From NCBI GenBank assembly GCA_003008705.1, contig PDUO01000037.1, positions 307,765 through 371,764 of the forward strand: 64,000 bases of DNA, written 5' to 3'. Position 1 is the stretch's first letter; every line of letters starts with the position of its first letter. The position numbers and the translations under genes are program-made. Origin of the DNA: Pezicula radicicola (taxonomy: Eukaryota > Ascomycota > Leotiomycetes > Helotiales > Dermateaceae). Positions 47,915 to 58,789 of the stretch are shown here, piece by piece. The notes beneath the pieces are model-generated. The model was not told the origin of the DNA and did no database searches. It saw only the letters and a list, made by a program, of their open reading frames with translations.

Positions 47915-48790
47915 ATGGCCCCACGAAGATTTCTCGTCACAGGTGCAACTAGCAAGCAAGGAGGTGCAATGCTCGACAGCCTTCTTGCGAACGTTTCCTC
48001 AACCCAGCCATCTCAGATACTCGCTTTAACTTGTAGTATAGACACAAGTAGAGCCGAACGGCTGGAATCAAAACCAAATGTTACTCTCATCCAAGGGGAC
48101 CTCGATCATGCGGAAGCGATCTTCGAGAAGGCTGGAGCTATCGATGGGGTGTATCTGTGTACTGTACCAGGAAAATTGGTGCAGAAGAAGCCAAGCCCAA
48201 ACCAAGCCACTTATCGATGCGAGCATTGTACATGGAGTGAAGTATTTCGTCTTTGCCTCGGTCGACCGTGGTGGACCCCAGCTATCAGATCAGACTCCCA
48301 CCAGCGTTCCGCATTTCGCGTCCATGCATCGCATCGAGGTATATCTGAGGGGGCGAACCGGGCAGACTAGCATGATGTAGACCATTTTACGTCTAGTCGT
48401 GTTCATAGAAAACCTTACGCTAGACTTTCTGAGCAAGACTTTCACGAGCGTATGGTTGGGTCTCGGAAACCGCCGGCTGCAATTAGTCTCTATTAAAGAC
48501 GTTGGCCATTTCGGTGCCGCTGTACAACTCGAGCAGGAAAAGTATCAAGGCCAAGCAATTGGGTTGTGGGAGATGAATTCACCTACGGTGAGGCATCCAA
48601 CATCTTTAAGCAGACGATGGGCTTCGACATGCCAACAATATTCTAGTTTCTTGGCGCTGGCATTCAACACATTGTTAAAGAGCTATGGACTATGTTTTGG
48701 TGGTTCAAGACGGATGGATATAAAGTAGATATCGAGTCGTTGAGAAAGGAGTACCTAGAGCTATAGGACTTTAGGACATGGCTAGAAAAT
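47915..48790 (+). pseudogene. NmrA-like NAD(P)-binding protein, decayed
   Basis: The start MAPRRFLVTGATSKQGGAM carries the GxxGxxG dinucleotide motif of NmrA-like proteins. Near 48190 the frame shifts to PLIDASIVHGVKYFVFASVD, TAG at 48378-48380 replaces a Trp codon (TSMM*TILR), then VVFIENLTLDFLSKTF and ISIKDVGHFGAA-like text follow, another shift occurs near 48570, and more stops appear in the C-terminal part (ELWTMFWWFKTDGYKVDI is still readable). It would have been a redox-sensing or reductase-like protein. It shares its fate with the adjacent SDR remnant. Confidence 0.75.
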
Positions 48791-49163
48791 AGTAGCAAGT
48801 TTGAGAAGCGTTGACGGCATGCTTCTATTATCGTCCTGGTGAGTTAATAATAAATGTTTCTAACACCCTGGCACAGGCTTAATTTATATTCTATTAGAAT
48901 ATATTCTACATGTCTGTCTGCACGATATACAACGTCTACGTCCACCAACTCTTGTCCTACCCTAGTAGGAGCCTTTAAAGAATAGGCTTTGCTGTAAGCC
49001 TAAGTGATTGATTGAGATCTAACTACAAGAAAGGGAGTTCTTGTTTTACTTCATATATCTACCAATAGTGTAAGATTACTATCCATCTTTTTTATAGATT
49101 CTAGAAAGTTTGTATTTAGTAGGGTATACTGACCCTGCTTTTGTAAGTACTTGTGACTTTGTC

Positions 49164-49187
49164 CTAAGGCTTGTGCTCAAGCCTTAG
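49164..49187. repeat. Perfect 10-bp stem hairpin
   Basis: CTAAGGCTTG and CAAGCCTTAG are exact reverse complements around a TGCT loop. There is no T-run after it, and no gene to terminate; function unknown. Confidence 0.6.
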
Positions 49188-49863
49188 CATAGGTTGCTCC
49201 TACTTAGGGTAGCAGCCGCCATCGCTCCCAGTAAAGGGGCTCTATCTTTAGGGTGAGGTTGGTGGGTCATAAAATCCGACAGTCTAGCTATTGGTAAAGG
49301 GTGACGGAAGTGAAGGAAAATCGAGTGCAGGAGGGGAATAAACCTATCTTAAATACAGTAGTGTAACTGCAATAGTCCATGCTAACATCCCCTTTCCTGC
49401 GCTGGGTTCTCATGGCTCCGTAAAACCACCCATATATAGAGAAAGACAGGTATCACTACATAAGACGGTAGATCACAATGAGCGCCCTGTTGCCTCTTAT
49501 TGCTTCCTAAGCTCCAGTAGTTCGGATATCCGAACCATTGTATGGAATAGTGCTATTAGAAATAATGCTTACAAATAGGCTCTAGGCACCGGAATATTCG
49601 GGAACTCTATTTAGTCTTATATGAAATAGCTTTATTAATTATAGACAATTCAATCTATTATTTCTGACAAGTGTAACTGTTAGTGGCACCACTACCGTAC
49701 AATTGTACCGAATTTGAAAATCTATATGTACTATATGATACAACCGTGTAGGCCGTAATACAGTATAGTATACGGCGTAATCCAGGGGTTAGCGTTAGGG
49801 CTTAAATGCGGCTCGAATCCTATTGCCCTACGGTGTAGTACCTATTCGGGAGAGTATATCTTA

Positions 49864-50191
49864 TGTTGTCCTTCGGGTATTATTTTCGCTCGGCTAAACC
49901 TCACACGGAAAAATTACCGAGGGAGATCAAGGGGCGGCGAAACCACCGAGAGTGGCTTGAGCTTAAACGACTCAAGCGCCATGCGCTACAACTGCTCGCT
50001 AAATTAAAACGCGGGAGTTTCCTCCGCTAAAATCTTACCCTCTGTAGTACTATGCTGTCACATGAAACCTACGAGTCGAACGAAGAGAAGAGTAGTTCGA
50101 CTTAATCTCTCTATGTTACTTTCTAATATTATATTTTATAGGCAAAATACAAAGAATTTTTTCTGCACTACTGTTATCCCCGAAGGTGTCA
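49864..50191. mobile_element. Possible small element with imperfect inverted ends
   Basis: The left end TGTTGTCCTTCGGGTATTA resembles the reverse complement of the right end (TTGACACCTTCGGGGATAAC), with an interior of more normal composition than the flanks. No target duplication could be confirmed, so this remains weak. Confidence 0.25.
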
Positions 50192-50290
50192 AGTACTAGA
50201 TCCCGTATATAATATTACATCCTTACTATAATTATTTTATTACAAGTATAACTAAAGCAAACATATAATACGGAAAGTCTAAGCTAATAA

Positions 50291-50344
50291 GAGAATGAGA
50301 ACGAGAACGGGAACGGGAACGAGAATACGGATAGGAATAGGAAC
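50291..50344. repeat. GAGAAC/GGGAAC hexanucleotide microsatellite
   Basis: About eight degenerate hexamers of the form GA(G/C)AA(T/C)/GGGAAC in a row. Non-coding. Confidence 0.7.
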
Positions 50345-50968
50345 AACTAGTCTATTTTTAATCCTAAGTACGTGTTAGTAGGAGCTAAGGCCGGAAGCCG
50401 CTAGTTCCGATTTCCGAGGCTTTAGTAAGAGTGGATAGAGAATTTACAGGAAGTTGCCTTCACCTTAAGTATACAGTTAGATCTGTAAGGAACACCGTAC
50501 TAAGTTGTTAGTCTAAAATCAATTTTCGTATATAACAACGCTTCGGGTTTACTTAAGAGATACCTTTCAGTAGAGAAATGTCGGAAGTAAGAGTTCTATA
50601 TATATATAATTAGTAACTATAAACCTATATTGCAACTAAATAGTTAGAAACGTTTATATATACACTATAAAGGTTAGAGAGCTTATATTTTTAATCGAGT
50701 ATAACCTATTAAGTACATTGTACCCGATAGTACCCATAGGAGTATAATTAGTAAGGAAAAAGGATAAAAATGATTTTGGCCCAACAACTCAGTACGGAGT
50801 TCCGTAAGTCTGGCCGATTGTTTGTCAGCGAAATCTATGAGATTTTACGTGAGAAGACGATCCCAAGACCACTGACCTTGTACTTAAGGCGACCAAGATC
50901 CCGGCGCACAAGGTATTGGACAAGATACCACTGACCTTCCTCCAAAGCCAATACCGTTCCAAGACGCA

Positions 50969-52187
50969 ATGGCTCACATTGATAACCCTGCAATTCCTAA
51001 AGGCTCTACCGTGCTGGTAACCGGCGTAAACGGGCTCTTGGGCTCCCACACCGCCGACCAGTTTCTGCATTATGGTTATCGCGTCCGCGGTACGGTCCGT
51101 GATCCGGTGAGGAACGCGTGGCTCACATCGCTGTTCGACAAGAAGTACGGCAAAGGAAGCTTCGAGCTCATCACCGTCTCCGATATGGCTGCCGAGGGTG
51201 CGTTTGATGAAGCAGTAAAAGGTACCTTGGCTCTTTATGGTGCGTTTTAATTCCGTGGAACTAATGCTTGGGTGGATGTAGGAGTTTCTGCCGTCGCCCA
51301 TACCGCCTCGGTCGTGGTATTTGATCCAAATCCTCACAATGTCATTCCCGCAACAATCTCTGGTGCTGTCAATGCACTTAAGGCTGCATATGCTGAACCT
51401 GGTGTTAAACGCTTTGTTCTCACCTCGTCAGCAACGGCGGCTGCAATGCCTAGCCTGGAACAGCCGGGCACAATTGTTACCGAGGACACATGGAACGAGG
51501 ACGCCGTCAAGCAGGCCTGGGCTGAGCCTCCATACGCACCAGAGCGTTCTCTAGCCGTCTATGCCGCGAGTAAGACTCAGGCTGAACAGGAAGTCTGGAA
51601 ATTCCACAGAGAAAACCAGCATAAGCGTCCAGACCTTTCGGTAAATACTGGTAGGCCACATATTTCCGGGATGATTCGATTCAGATACTAATTATTTTAA
51701 GTGCTACCAAACATGATTTTTGGTAAAAGCCTGGATGTGATAAACCAAGGGCATGCCAGTTCCGCAGGTTATCTTGCTGCTCTCTGGAAGGGAGAGATAA
51801 ACCAAGTCCATCGTTTGATTGTTCCACGTAAGTTGCAATCATATACCTTGTTGAAGCAACCGAAAGCTAACAAATTTTCAAGAGTACTTCATCGACGTCC
51901 AGGACTGCGGGCGACTCCACGTCGCTGGCGCAATTCTCCCAGACGTGAAAGGCCAGCGTATTTTTGGTTTCGCCGGACGCTTTAACTGGGACGATATGTT
52001 AGAGATTTTGCGTAAGCACGAACCGGAGAGAAGGTTTCCGGATAACTTCTCCGGTGGAGTTGACCTCAGCGAGATCAAACCTCGGGCTCAGGCAGAGCAG
52101 ATGTTGCGCGATCTGGGACGGCCGGGATGGACGTCTTTGGAGGACACTGTGTTGATGAACACTGAGGATCTACGTGCTGCAGAATAA
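50969..52187 (+). CDS. Extended SDR: aldehyde/ketone reductase (GRE2 / dihydroflavonol-reductase type)
   Basis: Four exons (50969-51221, 51282-51650, 51702-51827, 51883-52187) give 350 residues. The nucleotide motif VTGVNGLLGSH (TGxxGxxG) is near residues 18-28, the following RGTVRDP suggests NADPH preference, FVLTSSATAA holds the catalytic Ser region and YAASK the Tyr-Lys pair. Later landmarks are VNTVLPNMIFGKSL and the C-terminal VDLSEIKPRAQAEQML. Introns have good branch points (ATACTAAT, GCTAACA). Relatives reduce aldehydes and ketones such as methylglyoxal. It is intact, unlike the SDR and NmrA remnants to its left. Confidence 0.88.
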
Positions 52188-53636
52188 GATGTGGCTTGTC
52201 GTTTAGATCAATAAGACTAATTTTTGCGCCCACGATTTTGGATATTCAGCCTGCTAATGTAAGGCCAACTAACCAACCAACCATATGCGGCAACGTTCAG
52301 GCTCTTAGGAAAATTACAGACCATTCGCGAATGGGGTATGCTAGCCGGGAATAGCATCACTATTCAGCTCTATCAAAGTTCCATATCAAAGTAACGGTGA
52401 GGGTTTTCAGTATACTTTGGTGCTCCCACTACCCTCTTCTCTATACAGTACAGCAACCGTTATTGACTTATTAATTCCGTCCAAACACCTCACTGTCGCC
52501 ATCCTCATTGCTGTGCAACTCAATATGCTGGAGTAAATTCCTCCTGATCTCTCTAATCTGCTACCTAATAACCCCTTTCCTCCAAATATCAAGGAAGTCT
52601 TTTTGGGATGTAATATCTTCCAAAGGCCGCGCTAATTAAGAGCGTAAACCATACGAGCGATGGCTTCGATATAAGGTGTTCCTAAAAAAAATCCGGAATT
52701 GAAGACCTAGCGCACCAAAGACAGTAAAATCTCCACTTCTATAAACTACAGAATCGCGATCAACTGTATCATCTTCCGGATAAAGCATATCCAAACCTGC
52801 GCTTCGTAGTCCTTGCACGCAAGATATTCAATATTATCGTGGCTATCCCGGCAGAGACAAAACTTTCCATGATGTTGGCTAGGAAAACTATAGCATCAAG
52901 AGAGAAGAGGTCTACCGGGTCCAAGGCCATTGTATGAACTGCAAACTCACGGCTCGGCAAGTTACCAAAGCTCCAATGACAGCTGTTGTTGTCAATGAGA
53001 CCTTTGAGAGAGTTCAAGTCGATTTAATCGACTTTCGACATGCCCCCTCCGGCCGGCCTCACCTACCGTTGAAGGAAGAAAAGTATAATAGGCGGGAACC
53101 AATATATAGCATTTGCTTATCATTGGATCTCCTTTCTCAATATTATTAAATAACATAATTAAATTAATCTCGTACTGTCGGCCTGTAATCACGTGTTTCT
53201 AATATATCTTCATTTCTAGTAGCCCTGGCGCCCGCCGATCCCTCCGAAATCATAGATTAATTCCGACTATTCTAGCCTAGTATAGTACTATTTTTATATT
53301 AATGGATCGATACCTTAAATACCTTATTTTATATAGATCTAGGCCTATTTTAGGTACCTCTCCTTTAATATATAAGCCTAGGCTTCCTCCCACCTAATGG
53401 GGGTAAGAAATCAAGCCTTCATTTTATGATATTCACTATATTCTATACTTTCTCCATATGCCATATATTCAAGGTGATCGAGGGTTCATACGTACTCTTT
53501 AAATCCCGATATAAGTGCTACAGGCGAGTTGTAATAAGCTATTAATCTCCTTAGCTTTGAATAGATATAAACAAAGTTACTTTGTGGAATGCCTGTAACG
53601 CAATTGTGGAAGCAATAACAGTCGGATGTCGATGAC
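52188..53636. other. Gene-free stretch
   Basis: Minus-strand frames at 52636-52818 and 52769-53017 overlap and read as short hydrophobic peptides (FLANIMESFVSAGIATIILNIL) without a known domain; they may be relics of a membrane protein. 53200-53400 is AT-rich. I call no gene. Confidence 0.4.
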
Positions 53637-55081
53637 TTAGAGCACAGTGCCGTTGTAGAACGAGGTGGCGGAATTGTAAACAGCAGCACGGATCTCGCCC
53701 TCGAACAGTCTTCGAATACCCTCAACATCGTAGCCCGTCGCAAGGGCAAGCTGCAGTTGGATACGAGATTGCTCGCCGTGCATGAAGCCTGAGCTGATTC
53801 TGTAGAGAAAGTTAGTCTAGCAAATGTGTCGAAACTTGAAGAAATGACATACATATCGCGCACTTGTGGTCCAGGGACGACTGCACCGAAGAAAGGACGG
53901 AGCGACGCAACGGTAATGACGCCCTGGTCATAGAGATCATTGGCAGCGGCTGTGGCAGCAGTGCTGAGACCACCAGGGCCAACGCCCATGATGATGATTC
54001 CCCTGTGGCTATCAATATCTACCGAATGAAAGATGTCGATGTATGGAACTCACTTGGCGCCGTCTGCTGCAGCAGCATACAAGAGGCCTGCATCAAAACC
54101 CTCTGCAAAAAAACTTTAGCTACTGGCAATAGAAATACCCAAGGGTCTTCACTCACGGTGACCATAAAGAACCACAACTTTAGGAAGGGGGTAGGAGACA
54201 TTGAAAGGGTCAAAGTAGTATCTCCCCTTTGGCAGTGATGGCCCATAGAAGAAGTAAGGCTGCCCGGCGAGGAACTGGGCAATGTACCCTTGGTCCATGG
54301 CCAAGAATGTGGTGACCGTGTTGCCATTAGTCTTTGTCCCGTAGAAGACCGAGACTAGGTGGTCGTTGAAGGCAATCATGGCTCCACGATCATGCGCCTC
54401 GGGATGAATTGCGGTCCTGACAGCATCGTAGAAGTTGGAGGGACCATCAGCGGATAGGGCTGAATTAGGTCGCATAGAGCCAGTAGCAATAAAAGGCTTA
54501 GAGCAGTTCAAGGTGAGGTCAACACCGAAAGCCTACACGTAGTCAATATCAGTATCTCAAAATAACACATGTGTACGTGGTCTCACAGTTTCATGAAGAG
54601 TGTTTGTACCGTGGATCATCACAGCACCAATAATGTCCGAATCCTCGTGACATAAACGTAGATTGGCATCCATTGAGATATTGAGAAACCTATCCGAGTT
54701 GGCATTTGCGCTACCACCGCCACCAATGTTGAGAACGGCAAATTGGGCGATGTCGAGAACTTCACTGACATTGCCAATAAGCGTTTCGGGAGTCAAACCT
54801 CCGACTCCACCCCCGTAGTTGATGTTGTCCAAACGCCCGTAAGTTGAGCCGGACAGAATGGTTCCATCCCCAGTATTATAAAGCCTATAACATGGATAAG
54901 AATAATTCGGATAATTTAAAACAAAAAGGGCTGATAACCTGACTTACATTACCTTGGGCAGGGACGGATCTTTGTAGATCCAAGTCAGACCAGTGTTGGG
55001 ATCCTCCCGCTTCTGGATCTGAAGTGGTGTGGCAAAAACTGCCGTAGCGACAAGCACCACACAGATAGCGGAGCGAAGCAT
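53637..55081 (-). CDS. Secreted type II L-asparaginase homologue with altered active-site motifs
   Basis: Six exons (54948-55081, 54587-54884, 54157-54532, 54054-54102, 53853-54002, 53637-53799) give 389 residues. A signal peptide (residues 1-17) and a KR site at 24-25 mark it as secreted. Family landmarks: GAVMIHGTNTLHETAFGVDL, ATGSMRPNSALSADGPSNFYDA, FNDHLVSVFYGTKTNGNT, PFFGAVVPGPQV. In active enzymes the nucleophile loop is TGGTIAG and the second motif HGTDTLEE; here they are TGDGTILSG (residues 49-57, one extra residue) and HGTNTLHE, so the catalytic Asp is Asn139. The Lys of TKTN is kept. It may be inactive, slow or changed in substrate. Frame and introns are intact, so it seems maintained. 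Confidence 0.85.
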
Positions 55082-56379
55082 GGCGAGGAGCTTGGTGTAA
55101 GTTGACAATGTTGAAGTACTGATGGTGAGGGTGGCGCTTGGTCTCGCTTTTATAACTTTCGAAGTTTTGATTAGCTTGTTAGTGCTTCGTCTTGAAATCT
55201 CAACGACCAATCATGAGTTGATATAGCAGCAAGATAAGATGTATACTATATACGAGGGTCTTCAAGTCAGATTCTGGTTGCAGCAAAGTGTCCAGCAAGG
55301 TCGAAGAGGCCATCCCCGCTAGAAACGCATTCTATAGGCAGCGAAATAGGCCAATTCCAAGCCAATTCTCTAGCCATTTCATTCGGCCTCCCTCTCCATC
55401 TTCGTTTCCTTATCTCCACTGATAATGACTGTCTTTTTTGTTACTAATCAGTGGGGAGGCCATCCGGCTTAAGTCTCCACTTCCACCCACACTTTATTTT
55501 ATTTTATTTACCTGTCTCTCTTATCTCCACTACTCTTTCGAAGTGACTGAAAGGATGATGCTAACAGATATGAACGGGTATTAAAATCATTGGAACCTAT
55601 CACCGTCCCCAATAGTGAATGGCTTATAATTGGAGCCCTAAAATCTATTATGAAGGTATTCCAATCTTTGGAAGAGAGTAAAATGATACTAAGTATGTTT
55701 GTGATCTCAAAATTAAATAAAGTCGATTTAACTATCTTTGGTTACAATAAGCGGCTATCATAGATCGAATTACGTGCTCTAATTACCCAAGCATGCCAAG
55801 AGAAAATAAATGATAATTTTTCGATTTTACCAAGTTATCGGCCGAAGGTTTAGTTAAAGCCGAAAATTTAATATAACGAGCAAGCTATCGATTTCCGAAA
55901 GGACGCGTACGAACTAGCGCTACAGTTCAGCATTATTACGTGGGGTCACCGTTAGATAACAATTTTGGTACCTTTTTCTTGTAATGAAGAACGATGTAAC
56001 AGTATAATAGATATGATTCCGTGCCACTCCCTAAATAAACATTATTCCTTACATTTTCGAATACGATACAATAAGATTTTTAAGCTATGTCGCGGTTTAG
56101 GAGGTGTCTGTGAGAGAACTTTCTATTGTAGATCCTATCTGTTTGTCTAAATGCTCACATTTAAACTCCGCAAACGATAGATACTAAGATTTCAGCCAAG
56201 GCATTTTGGCTCTTACATAGAGAAATATTCATTCGAAGGGACATACTATTGATTCCCTTCAGTCCTTTTATAACGGATCAAGTCTACTGACATACGGCCT
56301 TTTTGTGTTCCTTAGCAGTTACAATTAAATCTTCTCTGCTGGCTCAGGTATTCTCATCCTAGCATGTGGTGTGCATGAG
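55082..56379. other. Gene-free stretch upstream of the asparaginase gene
   Basis: 55140-55160 has a TTTTATAA box that suits the asparaginase promoter. Around 55386-55480 GGCCTCCC and GGGGAGGCC plus TCCACTGAT/ATCAGTGG form an imperfect inverted repeat, perhaps a degenerate MITE. 55640-56360 has no frame with a domain. Confidence 0.4.
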
Positions 56380-56796
56380 CTTAAACTAGTCTCCAATAAT
56401 CACAGGATCTTTGCATTGAGCTCTTTTATAATCGTACTTGCGATTGATAAAGGTAGAAGTCCAATTCTTACCTACTGGAGGCGCGTCGCGTTCGGCGAGG
56501 AGAAGGTCTGCTATTTCTTGTACAGTTTATGGCCGGGGGGGAAATCCACGTGAATCTAGGTCAAGTATGTATTGTACGATAGCTAGTTCCTCTTTAGGAG
56601 TAAGCTTTTGAGAGTTAGGAGTAGAATCGCGTCGCGAAGGTATTCCGTGAATTCGAGAGTAAAGGGTTGTATGAGGTACGTCGCAGGCTTTAGCAGTAGC
56701 TCGAATACTCTTGAATTGGCGTAGTTTAAGTGCTTGGATACCTAAAAGAATACAGCCCTCTTGATTAGAGGGTAAGGCTTGAGTTAGTGGTAGCAT
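56380..56796 (-). pseudogene. pogo/Fot1-type transposase fragment (helix-turn-helix region)
   Basis: From the ATG at 56796 a psq-like helix-turn-helix reads KSIRATAKACDVPHTTLYSRIHG, then the Tc5/CENP-B-type segment LTPKEELAIVQYILDLDSRGFPPR. A run of seven Gs in the plus strand near 56534 marks a frameshift, after which VQEIADLLLAERDAPPVGKNW and FINRKYDYKRAQCKDPVIIGD follow, ending in a stop where relatives have Trp. The catalytic DDE domain is absent. A dead fragment. Confidence 0.75.
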
Positions 56797-57282
56797 TTCA
56801 AGTTATAAGTGGAATGATGCGTTTTGGTGTTTTGGTGTTCTACTCGCTCGGGAAATACGTTATTATTGTTAAATAATTATAGATGTAAAAGGGTAGTCTT
56901 CGGTAATTAGTTGCGTTACGCCACGACTTACGTTAACGCTCAAGGCATAACGTTTTCGAATGCACTTTCTATTAATCCTACTTGGTGTACCCTCCAGATT
57001 GATAGCATCGAGTGATACAAAGATAAGGACAGGAAGTGGCAGGAGTCAAGTGGATCTATTATCATTAGAGTAAGTCTGTTTCGTTATTTAGTATTACTCT
57101 TAGGGAATAGCATTGAGGTTGTCCTATTGTTTAGGAGTGCTCGCTTGCTTACTTGTATGTCCTGCATATATTTAATTAGGGAAATCTGAAGATGATTAGC
57201 TACAGAGTATTCGAATGTGACTTTCAATCTAACTAAGGTTTTCTGCAAAATTTCTTTGGCGCTCTCTTCCTAATTTGATCGC
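56797..57282. other. Intergenic stretch, nothing recognised
   Basis: About 490 bp with normal composition and no domain-bearing frame. No TIR partner for the transposase fragment could be found by eye. Confidence 0.4.
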
Positions 57283-58330
57283 TCAAAAACTCTCCGCACA
57301 AACAAAAGACTCCTTCGTGACATCGCCACCAAGATACCTCTGCACAAGTGGATACGGACATAAATCTCTCTCGACCATCGCTCCATTAGTATTCATTCCC
57401 TTCGCCGCGATCGTCTCCGGTGGCGTGTCATTCTCGACCCACTCCCTCAAACTTTCCAGTGCCCTATGCGGAATCGGTCCTGGTCCGGATCTACAATGCG
57501 CAGTACCTGGAGCCTCAGAGTACCTGTAAAAATCTCTTGCGCCCTTATCCCTCTTGAGGACACGCTCGTAGTAATCCACAGTTCCGTTGGGGAAGACGAG
57601 TTCGTCGGCGAGTCCATGCCAGGTTATCATCTTCCCACCTGCTTCCTTGAAGGCGGACAGGTCTGGGTTGGATGTCTCGATACTAGACAGATATTGGTCG
57701 TGTGCGTCGTGGAAGATCTCTTCGTACGCGGGACGACTAAGGGTGGATAGAGTTGCAGAGGCGTCTTTTAAGATGAATATGGAGATCCAGTCCTCTGCGA
57801 TGGGGAAGGGAGACCCGGTGCAGGCTGAGGCCGTGCAGTTTGTACCTACGAGCGCTAGTAAGGGCGTATCGTGTGTGAGTCCGTACCAAAGAAACTCTCC
57901 ATCTTCTTTTCGTGGACCGCGCCATGTAAGATCTACAATTGCGGTAGCTGCGCTCGAGAACGTCTTCTATACACCGCCGTAGGCGTATGCTCGATTAACT
58001 AGCGTGGCAGCACTGAAATCACAAAGACCAGGGGCGGATATGACGCCGTCAACCACGCCATTAATCCCGTCACAAGCCTCAATTGCAGCCGCGGTAATGG
58101 CTTCGAACTCACACGCCTCAGGGTACACGTCTAGCTGATTCATGACGAACTGCGGCCAATACTCAGCAGTAATGAACTGATCCCAATTGATGGCAGGTGC
58201 GAGAGCTAATATCCCATCATAATCGTGCGGGTACCGCTGGGCGAGCATGAGACCCTGTCGGCCGCCAGTCGAGTCGAGCAGCCATTCCAGTACGAATAGC
58301 TCGGTGGACTGCCATAATAGGAGCTACTCT
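57283..58330 (-). pseudogene. Tannase / feruloyl esterase, truncated and broken
   Basis: The readable product starts GSPPSYSYWNGCST, the nucleophile region whose family motif is GCSTGGRQG, but a tandem duplication of five bases (GTCGA twice at 58268-58277 on the plus strand) shifts the frame exactly there. It resumes as GGRQGLMLAQRYPHDYDGI, continues through an in-frame TAG at 57967-57969 and goes on with GEFLWYGLTHDTPL, the MITWHGLADELVFPNGTVDYY segment holding the catalytic Asp, and GTAHCRSGPGP with the catalytic His. The N-terminal 40% including the signal peptide is absent upstream of 58330. Functional relatives are secreted esterases that release phenolic acids or gallate from plant material. 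Three independent lesions make it a pseudogene. Confidence 0.8.
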
Positions 58331-58789
58331 CTTGAATCTCAGAAGTCAGCTACTTTTGGAAGACAAGGAAGAGATTAAAAGGAGGAGGCGGATCTTCGGG
58401 CTGATCTAGCTATTGTACAGTCAGGATCGAGAGTTTCTTTGACCTCAAGGCCATGTGTGTAGAAAGTGAATAACGTTGGAAAAGATTAAGTCTTAAGTCT
58501 TCATTGTTCGAAGAATGGCCATCATTTAGTACTAATTAACCCCGCAAGTCCATTGACCACAGGGATTATAGTACAATGCATCCAAGTCCAAACCGTCTCC
58601 AACTCCTTCCTCACGAACTCCAAGAAAGGGATCAGCCGTCTTCCTCCTAGCCTAGCCCTCGAAAGTTTTCCTCATCTAATAGCTGCCTTTGAGGTTCAAG
58701 AGATTAGGCTCACAAGGCACCGCCCAGCATTCACGCCGCAGTGCATGCTCCTACATCCAACAGACCGCATGCCAAACCGACCACTGAGC
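58331..58789. other. Gene-free stretch
   Basis: No recognised frame; it separates two decaying genes. Confidence 0.35.

Larger units (their letters stand above)
48791..50968. other. Long gene-free stretch with small repeats
   Basis: No coding sequence is recognised over 2.2 kb. It contains a perfect hairpin at 49164-49187, an inverted-ended candidate element at 49864-50191 and a GAGAAC-type microsatellite near 50291-50344, and AT-rich patches of RIP character. Confidence 0.5.

Noticed and set aside
49740..49830. T-loop-like GGCTCGAATCC suggesting a tRNA
   Set aside because: No matching acceptor stem or anticodon arm could be folded around it. No convincing tRNA or rRNA was found anywhere in the window.
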